A stretch of 22,422 bases of DNA, from NCBI GenBank assembly GCA_001586965.3, contig LUCW03001824.1, positions 1 to 22,422 on the forward strand, read 5' to 3'. The notes under the pieces are model-generated. The model saw only the letters and a program-made list of their open reading frames with translations, did not search any database and was not told the DNA's origin. This DNA comes from Sphaeroforma sirkka. Lineage: Eukaryota > Opisthokonta > Ichthyosporea > Ichthyophonida. Shown here one piece after another: positions 9,208 through 18,578 of the stretch. A program made the position numbers and the translations under genes. Every line of letters starts with the position of its first letter. The first letter of the stretch is position 1.

Positions 9208-9310
9208 TGTGGTCAGAATACAAGTACTTATATTTATTTGATTATTTTAGGTTTATAAGTTTTACAGTTTATCAGAATAATCTGATAAACTGGGTTTTAG
9301 GTTTTCCACA
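9208..9310 (+). repeat. Candidate LTR of element B shared by B1 and B2
   Basis: TGTGGTCAG at 9208 has the same first six bases as the A LTR and follows a G-run. TTCCACA at 9304-9310 could be the end (CA), with TGG at 9314 as a weak primer site. An 11-bp perfect inverted repeat (9265-9275 and 9282-9292, CAGTTTATCAG and CTGATAAACTG) with a 6-base loop lies inside. At about 103 bases this would be a very short LTR; the end is a guess, as no second copy is in the window. Confidence 0.3.
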
Positions 9311-9388
9311 AACTGGTTTTACAGCACATGACTAATGACTCATTTAAGAGTCAGTCATTTTAGGATTACTGTTTATAATTACTAATAA

Positions 9389-11203
9389 ATGAACAGGAAA
9401 TGAATCCCTGAGGAGGGAGAACGTTGAGATACAGTTAGCTCGCGTAAACTCACTAGCTGATGACACAACAGCAGTCTCTCTTTGAAAAATACGAACAGAG
9501 GTACAGCAGCGCATAAACGCCGGACGAACTACAATAGGGCCGGCCGCTAAGGAGAGTTCTTCTGACGCACACGAACGGGTACAGGCAGTACCAGAGGACG
9601 AAGACAACCCTACCTTCCGAATTCAAGGCTGTGAGCGTCCGTTTTATGGACTTGGGTACAAATCACCAGGGTCAGAGGACAGTTCAACCGAGGAGGATGA
9701 TACTCTGTCTGCCAGTGAGAACACACCAACTTTTCAAGAGTTCGCACATGAACAAGTATTAGCCAGACAGAATCCTCAAGGTAAGCAGGCGGTGAAGAAT
9801 AGACAGGACCGATTAAGTACGAACCTGCGCCAACAACAGCAACGTCAGTGGGGCGAGAAAGAAGCGCCCAGTGAATATGTACAGACACATAAACGACAAG
9901 AGAAGGAGACAACAGTGCCTCCGCCCACACCGGCTAGTATCGAGAAAAGGCGACAGGCGCTACACGCACGGATACTACAGTTAAGTGACGAGCTATGCCA
10001 AGCAATCGAGGAGAATAACACGGCTCGAGCTGAAGCTCTTCGGGGCGTGATTGAGACACTTCGAGCTACATTAGAGTCCCGACCGGTAGAGAAGCGTCCC
10101 GTACCTTCACCACGTACGTGGCCTGATTGGCCGTCGAATAGATACTACCTACATGATATCATGGAACGGGACACAAAGAGGCGTTCAAGAACGCACAAAT
10201 CGCAGGGCTGGACGAGACTTGGAACCTTACATGGTTTCATAAGGTACTATCTTACTTCAAGGCGGAAAAGTCAACGCTGGACTACATCCGCGACAACTCT
10301 GAACGGTTGAAGACATGCACACCTCAACTACAGATCGAACAGATCTGTTCGCACGAAACACAAGCCACTGTCGATCCCGCGTTTCGCAAGTTAGCCAAGG
10401 GCCAAAGTCGGAACATGCACACTCCTCTTATGGAACAAATGACACAGCTCATGGAGAACCACAGGAGGGCACGTGAACGGTGCCAGACAGATGCCGACTT
10501 CCAACAGAATTTAGTGAACCACTGCATTGTACAACTGTTAGAAGAAGCTCTCAACGGCCGTACGTATGAACGTACTCTACAGTTGCATCCCAAATGGCAA
10601 CTGATGGAGACACACGAGCTTATACAGCTGTTGAGCCCTGACATTCAGGATGCACAGCAACGTACGGCAGCACGTTTCCAGGGTCGCAACAACCGCGAGG
10701 GCCCGACGACCAAAGGAAGTCGCGACCACACCAATAGCCGCCCCAACCTACAGACGAGTAGACGACAAACGCAGAATTGGACTCAACGGCCCCAACCTAC
10801 GGTACCAACGACTTGTGCGGGGTGCCAGGCACAGGCGCCACCAGGTGGTAGGCACATCCCACGGTGTCATCATTTCAGGGCGTCGCAAGCGGTGAGCGCA
10901 GAGGGTCGGGCAAGGCTATACGACAACAACCGTCCTTTGAGGGACGTACAATCGGTACACAGACCGTCCACAACGTCAACCGCAGGACAGGGGCAGAATA
11001 CATCCCAGACTAGAGACGTAGTTACAATACGTCCGACGCCTCAAGTACAGGTGAATGCGATTACACAGGACGAAGACTTGGCTCCACCATCGGAAGCTAC
11101 AGAGATTCATATCAACACGATCCTTTACGAAGACTTCGAGCACATGACGTCACCACCAAACCACACCTATGACACGTGGGAGTCGGTAGCCGATCATGCA
11201 TGA
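9389..11203 (+). pseudogene. B2 gag, frameshifted
   Basis: Coding similarity to A gag is clear in the C-terminal two-thirds. The first ATG nearby is at 9389 but soon hits a stop; the frame that matches the rest is open from 9393 to a TGA at 9483-9485 and again from 9486 to about 10175. There it shifts to the frame ending at 11203. The early part is acidic and Gln-rich, with a predicted helical RRQALHARILQLSDELCQAIEE. Then come SPRTWPDWPSNRYYL, LDETWNLTWFHKVL, ATVDPAFRKLAKG and RTYERTLQLH, all paralleled in A. A zinc-knuckle-like CAGCQAQAPPGGRHIPRC (C-x2-C-x9-H-x3-C) is at 10814-10867. The start codon is unresolved. Confidence 0.82.
11201..11203 (+). other. Gag-Pol junction stop codon (TGA), probable readthrough site, B2
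   Basis: Gag ends ...WESVADHA-TGA, and the same frame continues EVRVSESDRA, which aligns with DVRVSDVDA after the TAG of element A. The different stop with matching in-frame flanks in two diverged families supports translation across it. A further one-base change near 11258 then separates this frame from protease in B2. Confidence 0.65.
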
Positions 11204-11710
11204 GAGGTGAGGGTGTCTGAGTCGGATAGAGCTTCATATTTGTTACCACGATTGGAGCAGTGATGGCAATACAAGACCCATTGCTGACGTCAGACAACCG
11301 AGTCTATATTCAAGTACAAATCAACGGACGTACGTTCAAAGCCTTGATAGACACGGGAGCAAATAGAAGTTGTATCTCACAGACATCCGCAGACCTCCTT
11401 GGCCGACCAATAACTCCGGCACCACCTGGGTCATTTATATATTTAGCTGACAAGGCGGTGCGAACTCCTCGACTGGGGACGACGGAAGTGGTACCTATAA
11501 GGTACGGTACCAGAATTATCGACGGTTCATTAGAATTGATGAACTTGCCGACGGGTATAGATGTTATAGTGGGGCAAGATATGTTGAAAGGCTTGGGCCT
11601 ATACATAGGCGGTATCCAATCGCCACTTGCACCAATAGACCCCACAGAACTAGAAGAGCTCCTCGAACCCATACCACGCCGACAGGCACCTAACACGACG
11701 GAACCCGTCG
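11204..11710 (+). pseudogene. B2 retropepsin-type aspartic protease
   Basis: The protease has LIDTGANRSCI with the catalytic Asp codon at 11350-11352, a FIYLADKAVRTPRLG segment and the IDVIVGQDMLKGLG block. The first ATG in this frame is at 11263, but readthrough from gag is more likely the natural route, with a one-base error near 11258. The frame is open from there to about 11710, where another shift leads into the RT. It would process the Gag-Pol polyprotein. The C-terminal part (PLAPIDPTELEELLEPIPRR) is shared with element A and links protease to RT. Confidence 0.88.
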
Positions 11711-12735
11711 ATGTACGCGAAACGGTTGGCACAGGATTTGGAAGCCAATGCGAAAATTGCCGACAACGCGCGCTGTCGTCTGGAAGGGAGTGAGGTAACC
11801 ATCCCAGTAACCCATGAACAAGCGTTGCAGATGCGGCGATCGGCGCGTAACTTCGTATCCGATCGATGGCTCCCCTATGTGGATGAACAAGTGAAGAAGT
11901 GGTTGACGGATTTGGTGATCACGAAACGAACGACACCAACGACTGTTAATCTTCCTCTCCTTGCGGTACCGACATTCGATGCGGAAGGCAACGTCAAGAA
12001 GGTACGCGTGTGTTTTTAGACATGCGTGCCGTTAACGCGCTTATTCCTGGTGACCAGTTCCTGATCCCCAAGGTCAACGAACTCATATCTCGCCTCAAGA
12101 GTAAGAAGTACTACACGACGCTGGACATATCGGCTGCATACCACAGGCTGCCCATCCATCCAGACTCACAATACTTATTTAGTTTTACACACGAACGTTA
12201 TCAGTACTCGTTCACATCAGCACCGTTCGGTCTTCATGTACTCACGCAGCAGTTTCAACGTACCTTGAGTACAATACTTGATGGCTTACCGGTTCACCAC
12301 TATATCGATGACATAGTTATCGCCAGTGACGGTTATGACGAACACGTTAGGACGGTGCAGAAGGTGATACAACGCTTAACATACCACAGTTTTAAGCTTA
12401 ACCCTGCCAAGTGCCACTTCGCTATCTCCGAAGTCATGATCCTAGGGAAGAAAGTATCGGCACAAGGCATTGACATTGACCATGAAAAGCAGGCCAAGCT
12501 GATCGACTGGCCCACACCACTACGATACAAAGATATAGCCTCGGCGTTGGGTTTAGCAAATTACCTCCACGAACATCTGCCTAATTTCGCGAACACGGTT
12601 GCACCCTTGCGCGAATTTTGCAAACTCAAACCAAAGGAGTTGATAGGTGATCGTTGGGAGGAGAGACATGCACAGGCGTGGCAGGCAATGAAAGACGCAG
12701 TGGTGAATGCTGTGGCGTTACACTTTCCGGTCGAC
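11711..12735 (+). pseudogene. B2 reverse transcriptase
   Basis: The RT starts after a frameshift in the protease-RT linker and runs in one frame to about 12019, then shifts at a T-run (GTGTTTTTAG) and continues to about 12780. Landmarks are VRVC(L)DMRAVNALIPGDQF, TLDISAAYHRLPIHP with the first catalytic Asp at 12124-12126, FTSAPFGL, and the YIDD catalytic box at 12301-12312, followed by FKLNPAKCHFA and WPTPLRYKDIASALGLAN. Its role is copying element RNA into cDNA. Apart from the T-run the catalytic palm is complete, so the family call is secure. Confidence 0.93.
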
Positions 12736-13137
12736 GGCATTCCTCTGAACTTGGAAACCGACGCTAGCGATTACGGTTTAGGGGAGCGCTATTCCAATGG
12801 GTCAACGGTAAGAAACATTACTTAATGTTCTTTAGTAAGACTCTGAACCATGCGCAACAGAACTACGCCACACCTATGAAGGAGTTACTGGCATTGGTAT
12901 ATGGACTGACACATTTCAGGGAATACTTGGATGGGCAACGGTTTGCGGTCTTCACGGACCACAAGGCCCTTGTATATATGAACACACAGCTCAAGCTTAA
13001 TCCGATGCTTCAGAGATGGCATCATATCATCGCGCCATTCAACTTTACCATATCGCATATACCAGGAGAGTCAAATGTGCTCCCGGACATGTTAAGTAGA
13101 GTACACGAGGGGACAGCGGAGCAGGACGAACTCGAAA
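12736..13137 (+). pseudogene. B2 RNase H
   Basis: The domain follows RT directly. It starts ETDASDYGLG (catalytic Asp at 12760-12762), where a missing base near 12780 shifts the frame; it then continues FFSKTLNHAQQNYATPMKE with the catalytic Glu, VFTDHKALVYMNTQ with Asp at 12957-12959, and ends FTISHIPGESNVLPDMLSR. These are the D-E-D-D positions of Ty3/Gypsy RNase H, which removes the RNA strand during cDNA synthesis. The exact point where A-left is inserted in B1 corresponds to 13043 here. Confidence 0.92.
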
Positions 13138-13560
13138 TAATGTATACCGACGGCTGGCAGTTATTCCCTAGTTACTTTGAACAAGCGCAACAACACTTTG
13201 GACCGAATGACATAGATGTATTTGCGGACCCAACCAACGCTCAGCTTCCTCGGTTCTGGACGAAGGATGATGGGGAAGGAGCGTTTGCCCACGACTGGTC
13301 GATAGTCGATGGATGGATGAACCCGCCTTGGGGGACAGATACACAGGATGTTACGCAAGATACGAGCCGACGGCGCACGGCCCAGTATGTCTACCATGGG
13401 TACCAAGAGCACCATGGTTCGACCTGTTCAAGCAGTTATTGCAGACAGAACCGGTGCTGGTACCACGGACACCACACACGTTCCTCAAGTACGCTAAGTA
13501 CGCATGTGGGAAGACACCATGGGGTCATACCGTAGTAGCACGGGTGGGTCCTCCCAATGG
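13138..13560 (+). pseudogene. B2 Dam-like (adenine methyltransferase-like) domain of pol
   Basis: Placed between RNase H and integrase, it has YTDGWQLFPSYFEQAQQHFG, DVFADPTNAQLPRFWTKDDG, GAFAHDWSIVDGWMNPPW (NPPW at 13320-13331), VCLPWVPRAPWFDLF and GHTVVARVG. In B2 the first half is uninterrupted through NPPW, where a G-run one base longer than in B1 breaks the frame; the second half lies in the frame of the integrase. NPPW corresponds to the catalytic (D/N)PP(Y/F/W) motif of amino-methyltransferases. Dam-like domains are known in DIRS retrotransposons and phages. Whether this one methylates DNA, or is a structural relic, cannot be read from sequence. Confidence 0.65.
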
Positions 13561-14700
13561 ATTCAAACTGGACCCGCTGTTTTCACAGCGACTTGGTTTT
13601 GCAGAACCAAAGCATACAAAATATGTCATGTGCTTAGACACAGCGCGAGAAATCTCAGTGGCACTGGCAGATGCAGAGGGTCAACCGGCGTTTGCACAAG
13701 CGAGTCCGGCGGAGAAACAGCGTCGTACGCAACTCACGCAAGCGCAACACGAACAAGGACATCATGGGGCGGCGGACACAGTCCAACAACTTCGTCAGAA
13801 CGGTCACATTTGGCCAGGGGCACTTGAGTTAGCCACAGAAGTTAAGCGGCAATGTGGCACATGTTTGGGACAGGACACACTTCGTAAAGGTTTCCACCCG
13901 ATGATTAGCATCGATGCACGCTACCCGTGGGACCATATTCAAGTGGACTACATCCCGATGCCACTGGAGTCCAGACGCAAGAACAATATATATTCTTCAC
14001 GTCTTAGACATCGCCACAGGCTATTCTATCCTTCGAGCCACACCGGACAAGACAAAGGAAACCACGACACAGACACTCATAGAGATTTTTTTTTTGGCGA
14101 ACATGGTTTCCCCGTAAAATCCAAACAGACATGGGGAAGGAGTTCACCAACAAGTTAGTGGAGCTTCTGGTCCAGGAAGTGGGGATGCTACATAAGGTGT
14201 CTCCACCATATCGACCCCAAGTGCTGGGCGCGGCAGAACGACGTCACAAGGAGATTACACGTTCTATTCGACAATGCTGTGAGGCAGTTCCCCTTCGATG
14301 GGACGAACGCCTTCCGTTTACGATGCTATACCAGAACCTTCGGATATCCCGTCGCCATAAGAGTGCACCGTTTAGCGTGTACTTTGGCCGCCGCCATGTT
14401 CCGTTCGCCGATTTCACGGACGAGTTACCGGATTCTCAGCCGATGACGAATGACACCTGGGCACAACGATTAGACCAGTACAGGACAGGACACTATATTG
14501 CCGACCCTCCACCACATTACCAAGAAGTATACAGGCAAGCTTACGACGACATTTTGACCGCCTGCATGCTCACGACTTGGTACATTTCGACGAAGGAGAT
14601 GTGGTCATGGTACGATCAGAAGGCCGAACAACGAAGGCTATGCGGCCATTGTTTGGACCATATGTAGTCAAAGCTAGACACGGCCAACGCTACGAGTTAG
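13561..14700 (+). pseudogene. B2 integrase, frameshifted
   Basis: The zinc-binding domain (HEQGHH then CGTC) is intact, followed by the core with IQVDYIP (first Asp), TDMGKEF (second Asp codon at 14128-14130) and GAAER, giving a D-x35-E spacing between the last two acidic residues. Frame breaks occur near 13986, at an expanded T-run near 14087 (ten T against five in B1), around 14480 and near 14540. A GPY-type module (LFGPYVVKARHG) ends the enzyme. B2 retains all three catalytic acidic residues at the sequence level, unlike B1. Confidence 0.88.
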
Positions 14701-15007
14701 CGAACAAGGATGGTTCCGCCCCACCAGAATTCAAGACCAAACCGGTACGGGTGGAACTCCTCCGTTTAGTGCATAGACGCACAGACCCACCAATTAACGA
14801 AGACTTATGGACCGAAGGAGGGTTGAGTTTCGCCATATTATCACACATCGTACGAATGATGAGACGGGGAAGTAGAATACCTGGTGAGATGGCGAGAAGG
14901 TGAACCAACGTGGAAACAGCAGAAGCTTTTGATGATGCCAACGATATCGCGGCCTACCAAAAAGCTTCGCAGACACGGACACGTAAGCGCCAACGTGCAC
15001 AAGTCTA
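14701..15007 (+). pseudogene. B2 chromodomain and C-terminus of pol
   Basis: After GPY come NKDGSAPPEFKTKPVRVE and HRRTDPPINEDLWTEGG, then the chromodomain near 14820-14970. Compared with B1, a missing G near 14822 and further single-base losses near 14871 and 14913 break it into three frames, yet the YLVRW-type and TWE-type segments can still be traced. Pol ends shortly after a basic KRQRAQV, at a TAA-type stop near 15005-15008. It would direct integration to particular chromatin. Confidence 0.78.
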
Positions 15008-15045
15008 ATACTTTATCTTCAATATAACTTTGTTCTCGGATATGT

Positions 15046-15292
15046 CAAGCTCTCGGATACTCTAGCTCCGAGCTCAAGCTCTGGGCATAAACCAGCAACT
15101 CTAGCTCCCGAGTATAAAATGAGTGCTCGAGCTCTTTGAGCCAAAAAAGCAGCGACTCTAGCTTCCGAGTATAAACCAGCAACTCTAGCTCGTAAGTATA
15201 AAACCAGCCACTCGAGCTCTATGGTATAAACGAGTTAGCGACTCTAGCTCCATTGTTAAATGAGCCACTCTTGCTTCGGAGTATAAACAGCG
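15046..15292 (+). repeat. TATA-bearing tandem repeat array in B2 3' tail
   Basis: About eight degenerate units of the same family as 8286-8760, with cores such as CTCTAGCTCCCGAGTATAAA and ACTCGAGCTCTATGGTATAA; five hold GTATAAA. It is about half the length of the B1 array and ends with the same unique flank (CAGCGAAATCAATCAAAC). Confidence 0.88.
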
Positions 15293-15601
15293 AAATCAAT
15301 CAAACATCTCCTTGGGCATTGCAGTTAAGTGTGGTAAAAGTCCCCTTAAACCACTATCAGTGTGGAGTTAGAATTAATTTACAATTAATTCACACGAGGT
15401 GAATTATTTGTAGACCACGTAGACAATCAAATATAAGAATAAATACACCGCACTGAGCCTCAGGGAGACTCAGTAGGTTTTAGTATCGTATTTTGATGTG
15501 TTTACTACATTTTTTACGACTAGTTACTTTAGGTGTATTATTCGATTTTATCTCGAGGATAATAGTGGACGGAGAAGTTCATTTTATTGACGAATTACAG
15601 G

Positions 15602-15754
15602 AGTTGATCTCCCTCAGAACCGGGTAGCTGAAAGGAGCTTGTAAAGTACGACAGGAGCAAAGTCTTCCGAGCACAGGGGAGTTGATCTCCCTCAGAACCG
15701 GATAGCCGAAAGGAGCTTGCAAACTACGACAGGAGCAAAGTCTTCCGAGCACAG
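15602..15754. repeat. 78-bp tandem repeat, two units, in A-right LTR
   Basis: Both units start GTTGATCTCCCTCAGAACCG and end near GTCTTCCGAGCACAG, at about 15602-15678 and 15680-15754. They are the inverted counterparts of 5851-6009, without the four-base insertion seen in A-left. Confidence 0.9.
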
Positions 15755-15783
15755 ATAAGTGAAAAGAAATCCCCACCTTCCGT

Positions 15784-15960
15784 TTTGCTCGGTTTGATAC
15801 GTTTGCGTGATTTTCATATATATATATATACATCATGCAGATTTTATTATTATTATAAATCTAGAGCAAATTGGAGTGATTAGTAATATATGCAGAAATT
15901 AACAGGTGCCCATTTTATTTAGCTGATGAGCATTTTATTTCTTCTTCTTTTTTTTTTTTC

Positions 15961-15998
<38 letters not shown>

Positions 15999-16044
15999 TC
16001 CCGACCATCCGGTCGAATGCTACTAATTTTTTATAAATTTTAAA

Positions 16045-16075
<31 letters not shown>

Positions 16076-16204
16076 TATATATATCCGTTTTGCTCGGTTT
16101 GATACACTTGCGTGATTTATATATATATATATTTATATTTTATGCATATTTTTTAAAATTATTTTAAATCTAGAGCAAATTGGAGTGATTAGTAATATAT
16201 GCAA
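15784..16204. repeat. Duplicated AT-rich block with (TA)n runs in A-right LTR
   Basis: Mirror of 5407-5826. (TA)n runs are at 15816-15830, 15967-15994, 16044-16084 and 16118-16132, and the TTTTGCTCGGTTTGATAC and AGCAAATTGGAGTGATTAGT segments each occur twice. Run lengths differ between the two A copies, as expected for microsatellites. Confidence 0.85.
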
Positions 16205-16889
16205 TTTTTTAGCATTTTTTTATTTCTAAATTTTTTATAGATTAATTAGTCATCCGACCATTTCCCAACAACCATTCATTCTTCTTTTGATTTTTTTAAT
16301 CCATCTTCGGTCCGAAAATCCAGATACTTCAATTCCAATGCGACTTTTCAGGCCGTCGTTGACAATCAAGGCCTCCCTCTGACTAATTAGCAGTCATAGG
16401 ACGTTTGAACAATGTTTTGACTGGCCTAGTCAATCCACACAACACGAACATGATGCAGTATCGCAGTTAGGGGTATAGAAGAACGTAATTTGGCGTAGAG
16501 AAGGTCGATATGGCAGATTTTCATAGGTGTGGGCGAGTACAGCGACGACAAAGGGCAGATAGAGGTGATCAAGAAAAGCAGGTAGCAATGTAGAATCGAC
16601 AGTGTCAGGCGACGTAGAATGGAAACGTGTGAATTAAGCGCGCGTGAGACAGGTAGCAATGCAGAAGAGGAGCTAGGCACAGTTTGGGAGAAACTGAGAC
16701 AGAAAAAATGCGATTTCAACTCGTATTTTCAACAAATATCAACTACGGGAGCAAGTTTTGGTAATCAATTGGCTAGACGAAAAGACTGGCATGGTTAGAA
16801 GATCGATTTTTCGAAAATATCTCGGAGTCGAATGTTCGCCATCGTTGCATGCGCGAACTTCGATGGTCACGAAAGCATAAAAAAAAATA

Positions 16890-16962
16890 TATCACGGGGG
16901 GGTATCGAACCCACGACCAACACACAACTAGAAGACATATTTTTACCGATGTTACAAGACAG
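16890..16962 (-). tRNA. Degenerate tRNA-like sequence inside the A-right LTR
   Basis: Counterpart of 4652-4722 on the minus strand. The acceptor complement TATCACG is at 16890-16896, the B-box complement GGTATCGAACC at 16901-16911, and an A-run (16879-16887) marks the Pol III terminator of the minus strand. It has one extra base in the C/G run compared with A-left. The 5' acceptor strand and anticodon stem pair poorly, so this is not a working tRNA. Confidence 0.35.
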
Positions 16963-16974
16963 AATACATTTTCG

Positions 16975-17005
16975 TATATATATATACATATATATATATA
17001 TATAC
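16975..17005. repeat. (TA)n microsatellite
   Basis: Alternating TA with one C interruption, next to the tRNA-like sequence; counterpart of 4609-4640. Confidence 0.95.
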
Positions 17006-17640
17006 TTAAATTTCCATTCTAGAGAGAAAGGAAGTCAACGTAAGTGAATCAGCCGTAGGACCAACATAGCCTGGTACGGTTGTATGATTGTTGGTGAAAA
17101 CTAAGGAGAACGTTATCACCGACGTATAAGGCGAATCGTCAAGATGCAGCGGACTCTTGCAAAGTACAGAAGAAATAGTACATGCAAAAGTAGACAGCAC
17201 TTATCAGGCATCGTGCAAGTACACTCAAGTTGGTTTGAATAAGGAATTTGTTTTTTGGTTTTCCAACTTCATAACCGATGTAACTACCTTGGGCTTCAAG
17301 GTTATTCTTGGGAACCTTGACCTGAACTTCCTGGCTGCAGGCCTCGGATTTGATTGATGTTGGAGTACAGTGGTCCGAAGGTTGGATTAAAGGAGCATTC
17401 AGAACGCTAGAACACGACAGGCGGTTGATCATTGAACACGCTTCGAGTCTATCAGCAACTCTTAATTACTCCTATAGGCAGAGCAAAGGAGAGCAAAACG
17501 AGTACTCATTAACAAAACCAACCCAAACAAAATGATTAGCAATCATCAAGGAGCAAGGTGTATTCGAGCGCAACGAGTTTTCGGGGACCCGCAAGCAGAC
17601 CTTGTAGACATCAACATGATTCAATGATAATTAGCTATTT

Positions 17641-17650
17641 TGGTATCACG
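17641..17650 (+). other. Primer binding site of A-right
   Basis: TGGTATCACG followed by AGAGGAGAACGG, identical to A-left. TGG pairs with a tRNA CCA end and the following seven bases pair with an acceptor strand CGTGATA. It is 134 bases upstream of the gag ATG. Confidence 0.72.
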
Positions 17651-18500
17651 AGAGGAGAACGGCGGAAGAAAGTGTGTAACACAAATGGCTGAAGTCAACT
17701 ATTATATAATAGCCGACACTCCTTCAATCTGGACCAACTATTCATCAACAACACAAAGCCATACATCGAAGTCTTAACATCAAGATGCCTATGCGTCCAA
17801 CACCCCGTAGCCCTCGACGCACTCGTCGCGACGGCAAAAGCAACCCAGAGATCTTTGTCAGATTTCGAGCAGACCCACCAAGGAGGCACAGCTTCTTCGC
17901 GCCAGACAGTAGCATCGCGTCGAAGAGATGAACAACCGCGATATGAACAGACAGACCAAGACGTGGGCCAGGCAGCAAGCAGGCGACATCAGTTGGGGCA
18001 CGGGTCTCGCTTATCGGCAAGAGGGAGAGCAGATCCAGAAGACAGTGAGGTGCAATTTGTGATTAGGCATACTAGTCGTTCAAAGTCTGCTGAACCAGCA
18101 GCTGAGCGACACAGGGTAGCCAATGTCCGAGGTACTTCGGGCATTCATTCAGCGGGTGATAGACCGCATTCATGGCAGCCTTTTCACCGAGCACCTGAAC
18201 GAGATTTCACTCGAAAGCGAACTCGATCGGGGAGTTTTACCAGTGCAAGTCAGGATTCCCTCGCAGGCAACGGGGATGAGCGACAAGTCCAACGGCATAG
18301 AAATATGTCAGGGTGGGCCACGGGCACTCGTCAGCAAAACTCTGACGAAATCAGGGGCCGACAGCTAGAGCAATATTTGAGCGACCCACATGGGGATTAT
18401 CGTAGGGAAGCCGAACGAAAACAACTACGTAGACGATGGGAACTCAGCCGACAGCACCGAGACTTCGCGCGATCGATACAGGATATGCGCAAGGCTAGTT

Positions 18501-18578
18501 ACGTTGACGACGGTAAGCGCAAGTATAGTGACGTCGACGACGGTAAGCGCAAGTCTAGTGATGTCGACGACGGTAATG
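18501..18578 (+). repeat. 30-bp coding tandem repeat in A-right gag
   Basis: Two full units and a partial third of 30 bases, with core CGACGACGGTAAGCGCAAGT, encode the VDDGKRK repeat. It matches 3031-3108 in A-left with no change in unit number. Confidence 0.88.

Larger units (their letters stand above)
9208..15329 (+). mobile_element. Element B2: nearly complete chromodomain Ty3/Gypsy retrotransposon
   Basis: It carries, in order, gag, protease, RT, RNase H, Dam-like domain, integrase and chromodomain, then a TATA-bearing tandem-repeat tail. Its 3' end is cut by A-right at 15330, in tail sequence shortly after TCCTTGGGCATTG. The domain order places it in the chromovirus-like branch of Ty3/Gypsy. 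Frameshifts at about ten sites, mostly homopolymer length changes, interrupt gag and pol, and the integrase of B1 and B2 differs mainly by such indels. Confidence 0.88.
15330..17640 (+). repeat. 5' LTR of element A-right (about 2.3 kb)
   Basis: Begins TGTGGTAAAAG and ends just before the primer binding site at 17641; a TTCA at 17620-17623 is one possible inner end. It carries the 78-bp tandem pair, the duplicated AT-rich block with (TA)n, and the antisense tRNA-like sequence, all in the same order as A-left. An AATAAA at 15438-15443 could be a polyadenylation signal but is not distinctive in this AT-rich DNA. No protein gene is supported. Confidence 0.65.

Noticed and set aside
17686..17703. 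TGGCTGAAGTCAAC as an alternative primer binding site, with ACACA just before it as the LTR end
   Set aside because: TGGTATCACG 45 bases upstream matches the usual TGGTATCA form of primer sites and the acceptor of the tRNA-like sequence, so it is the better candidate. The alternative is not excluded.
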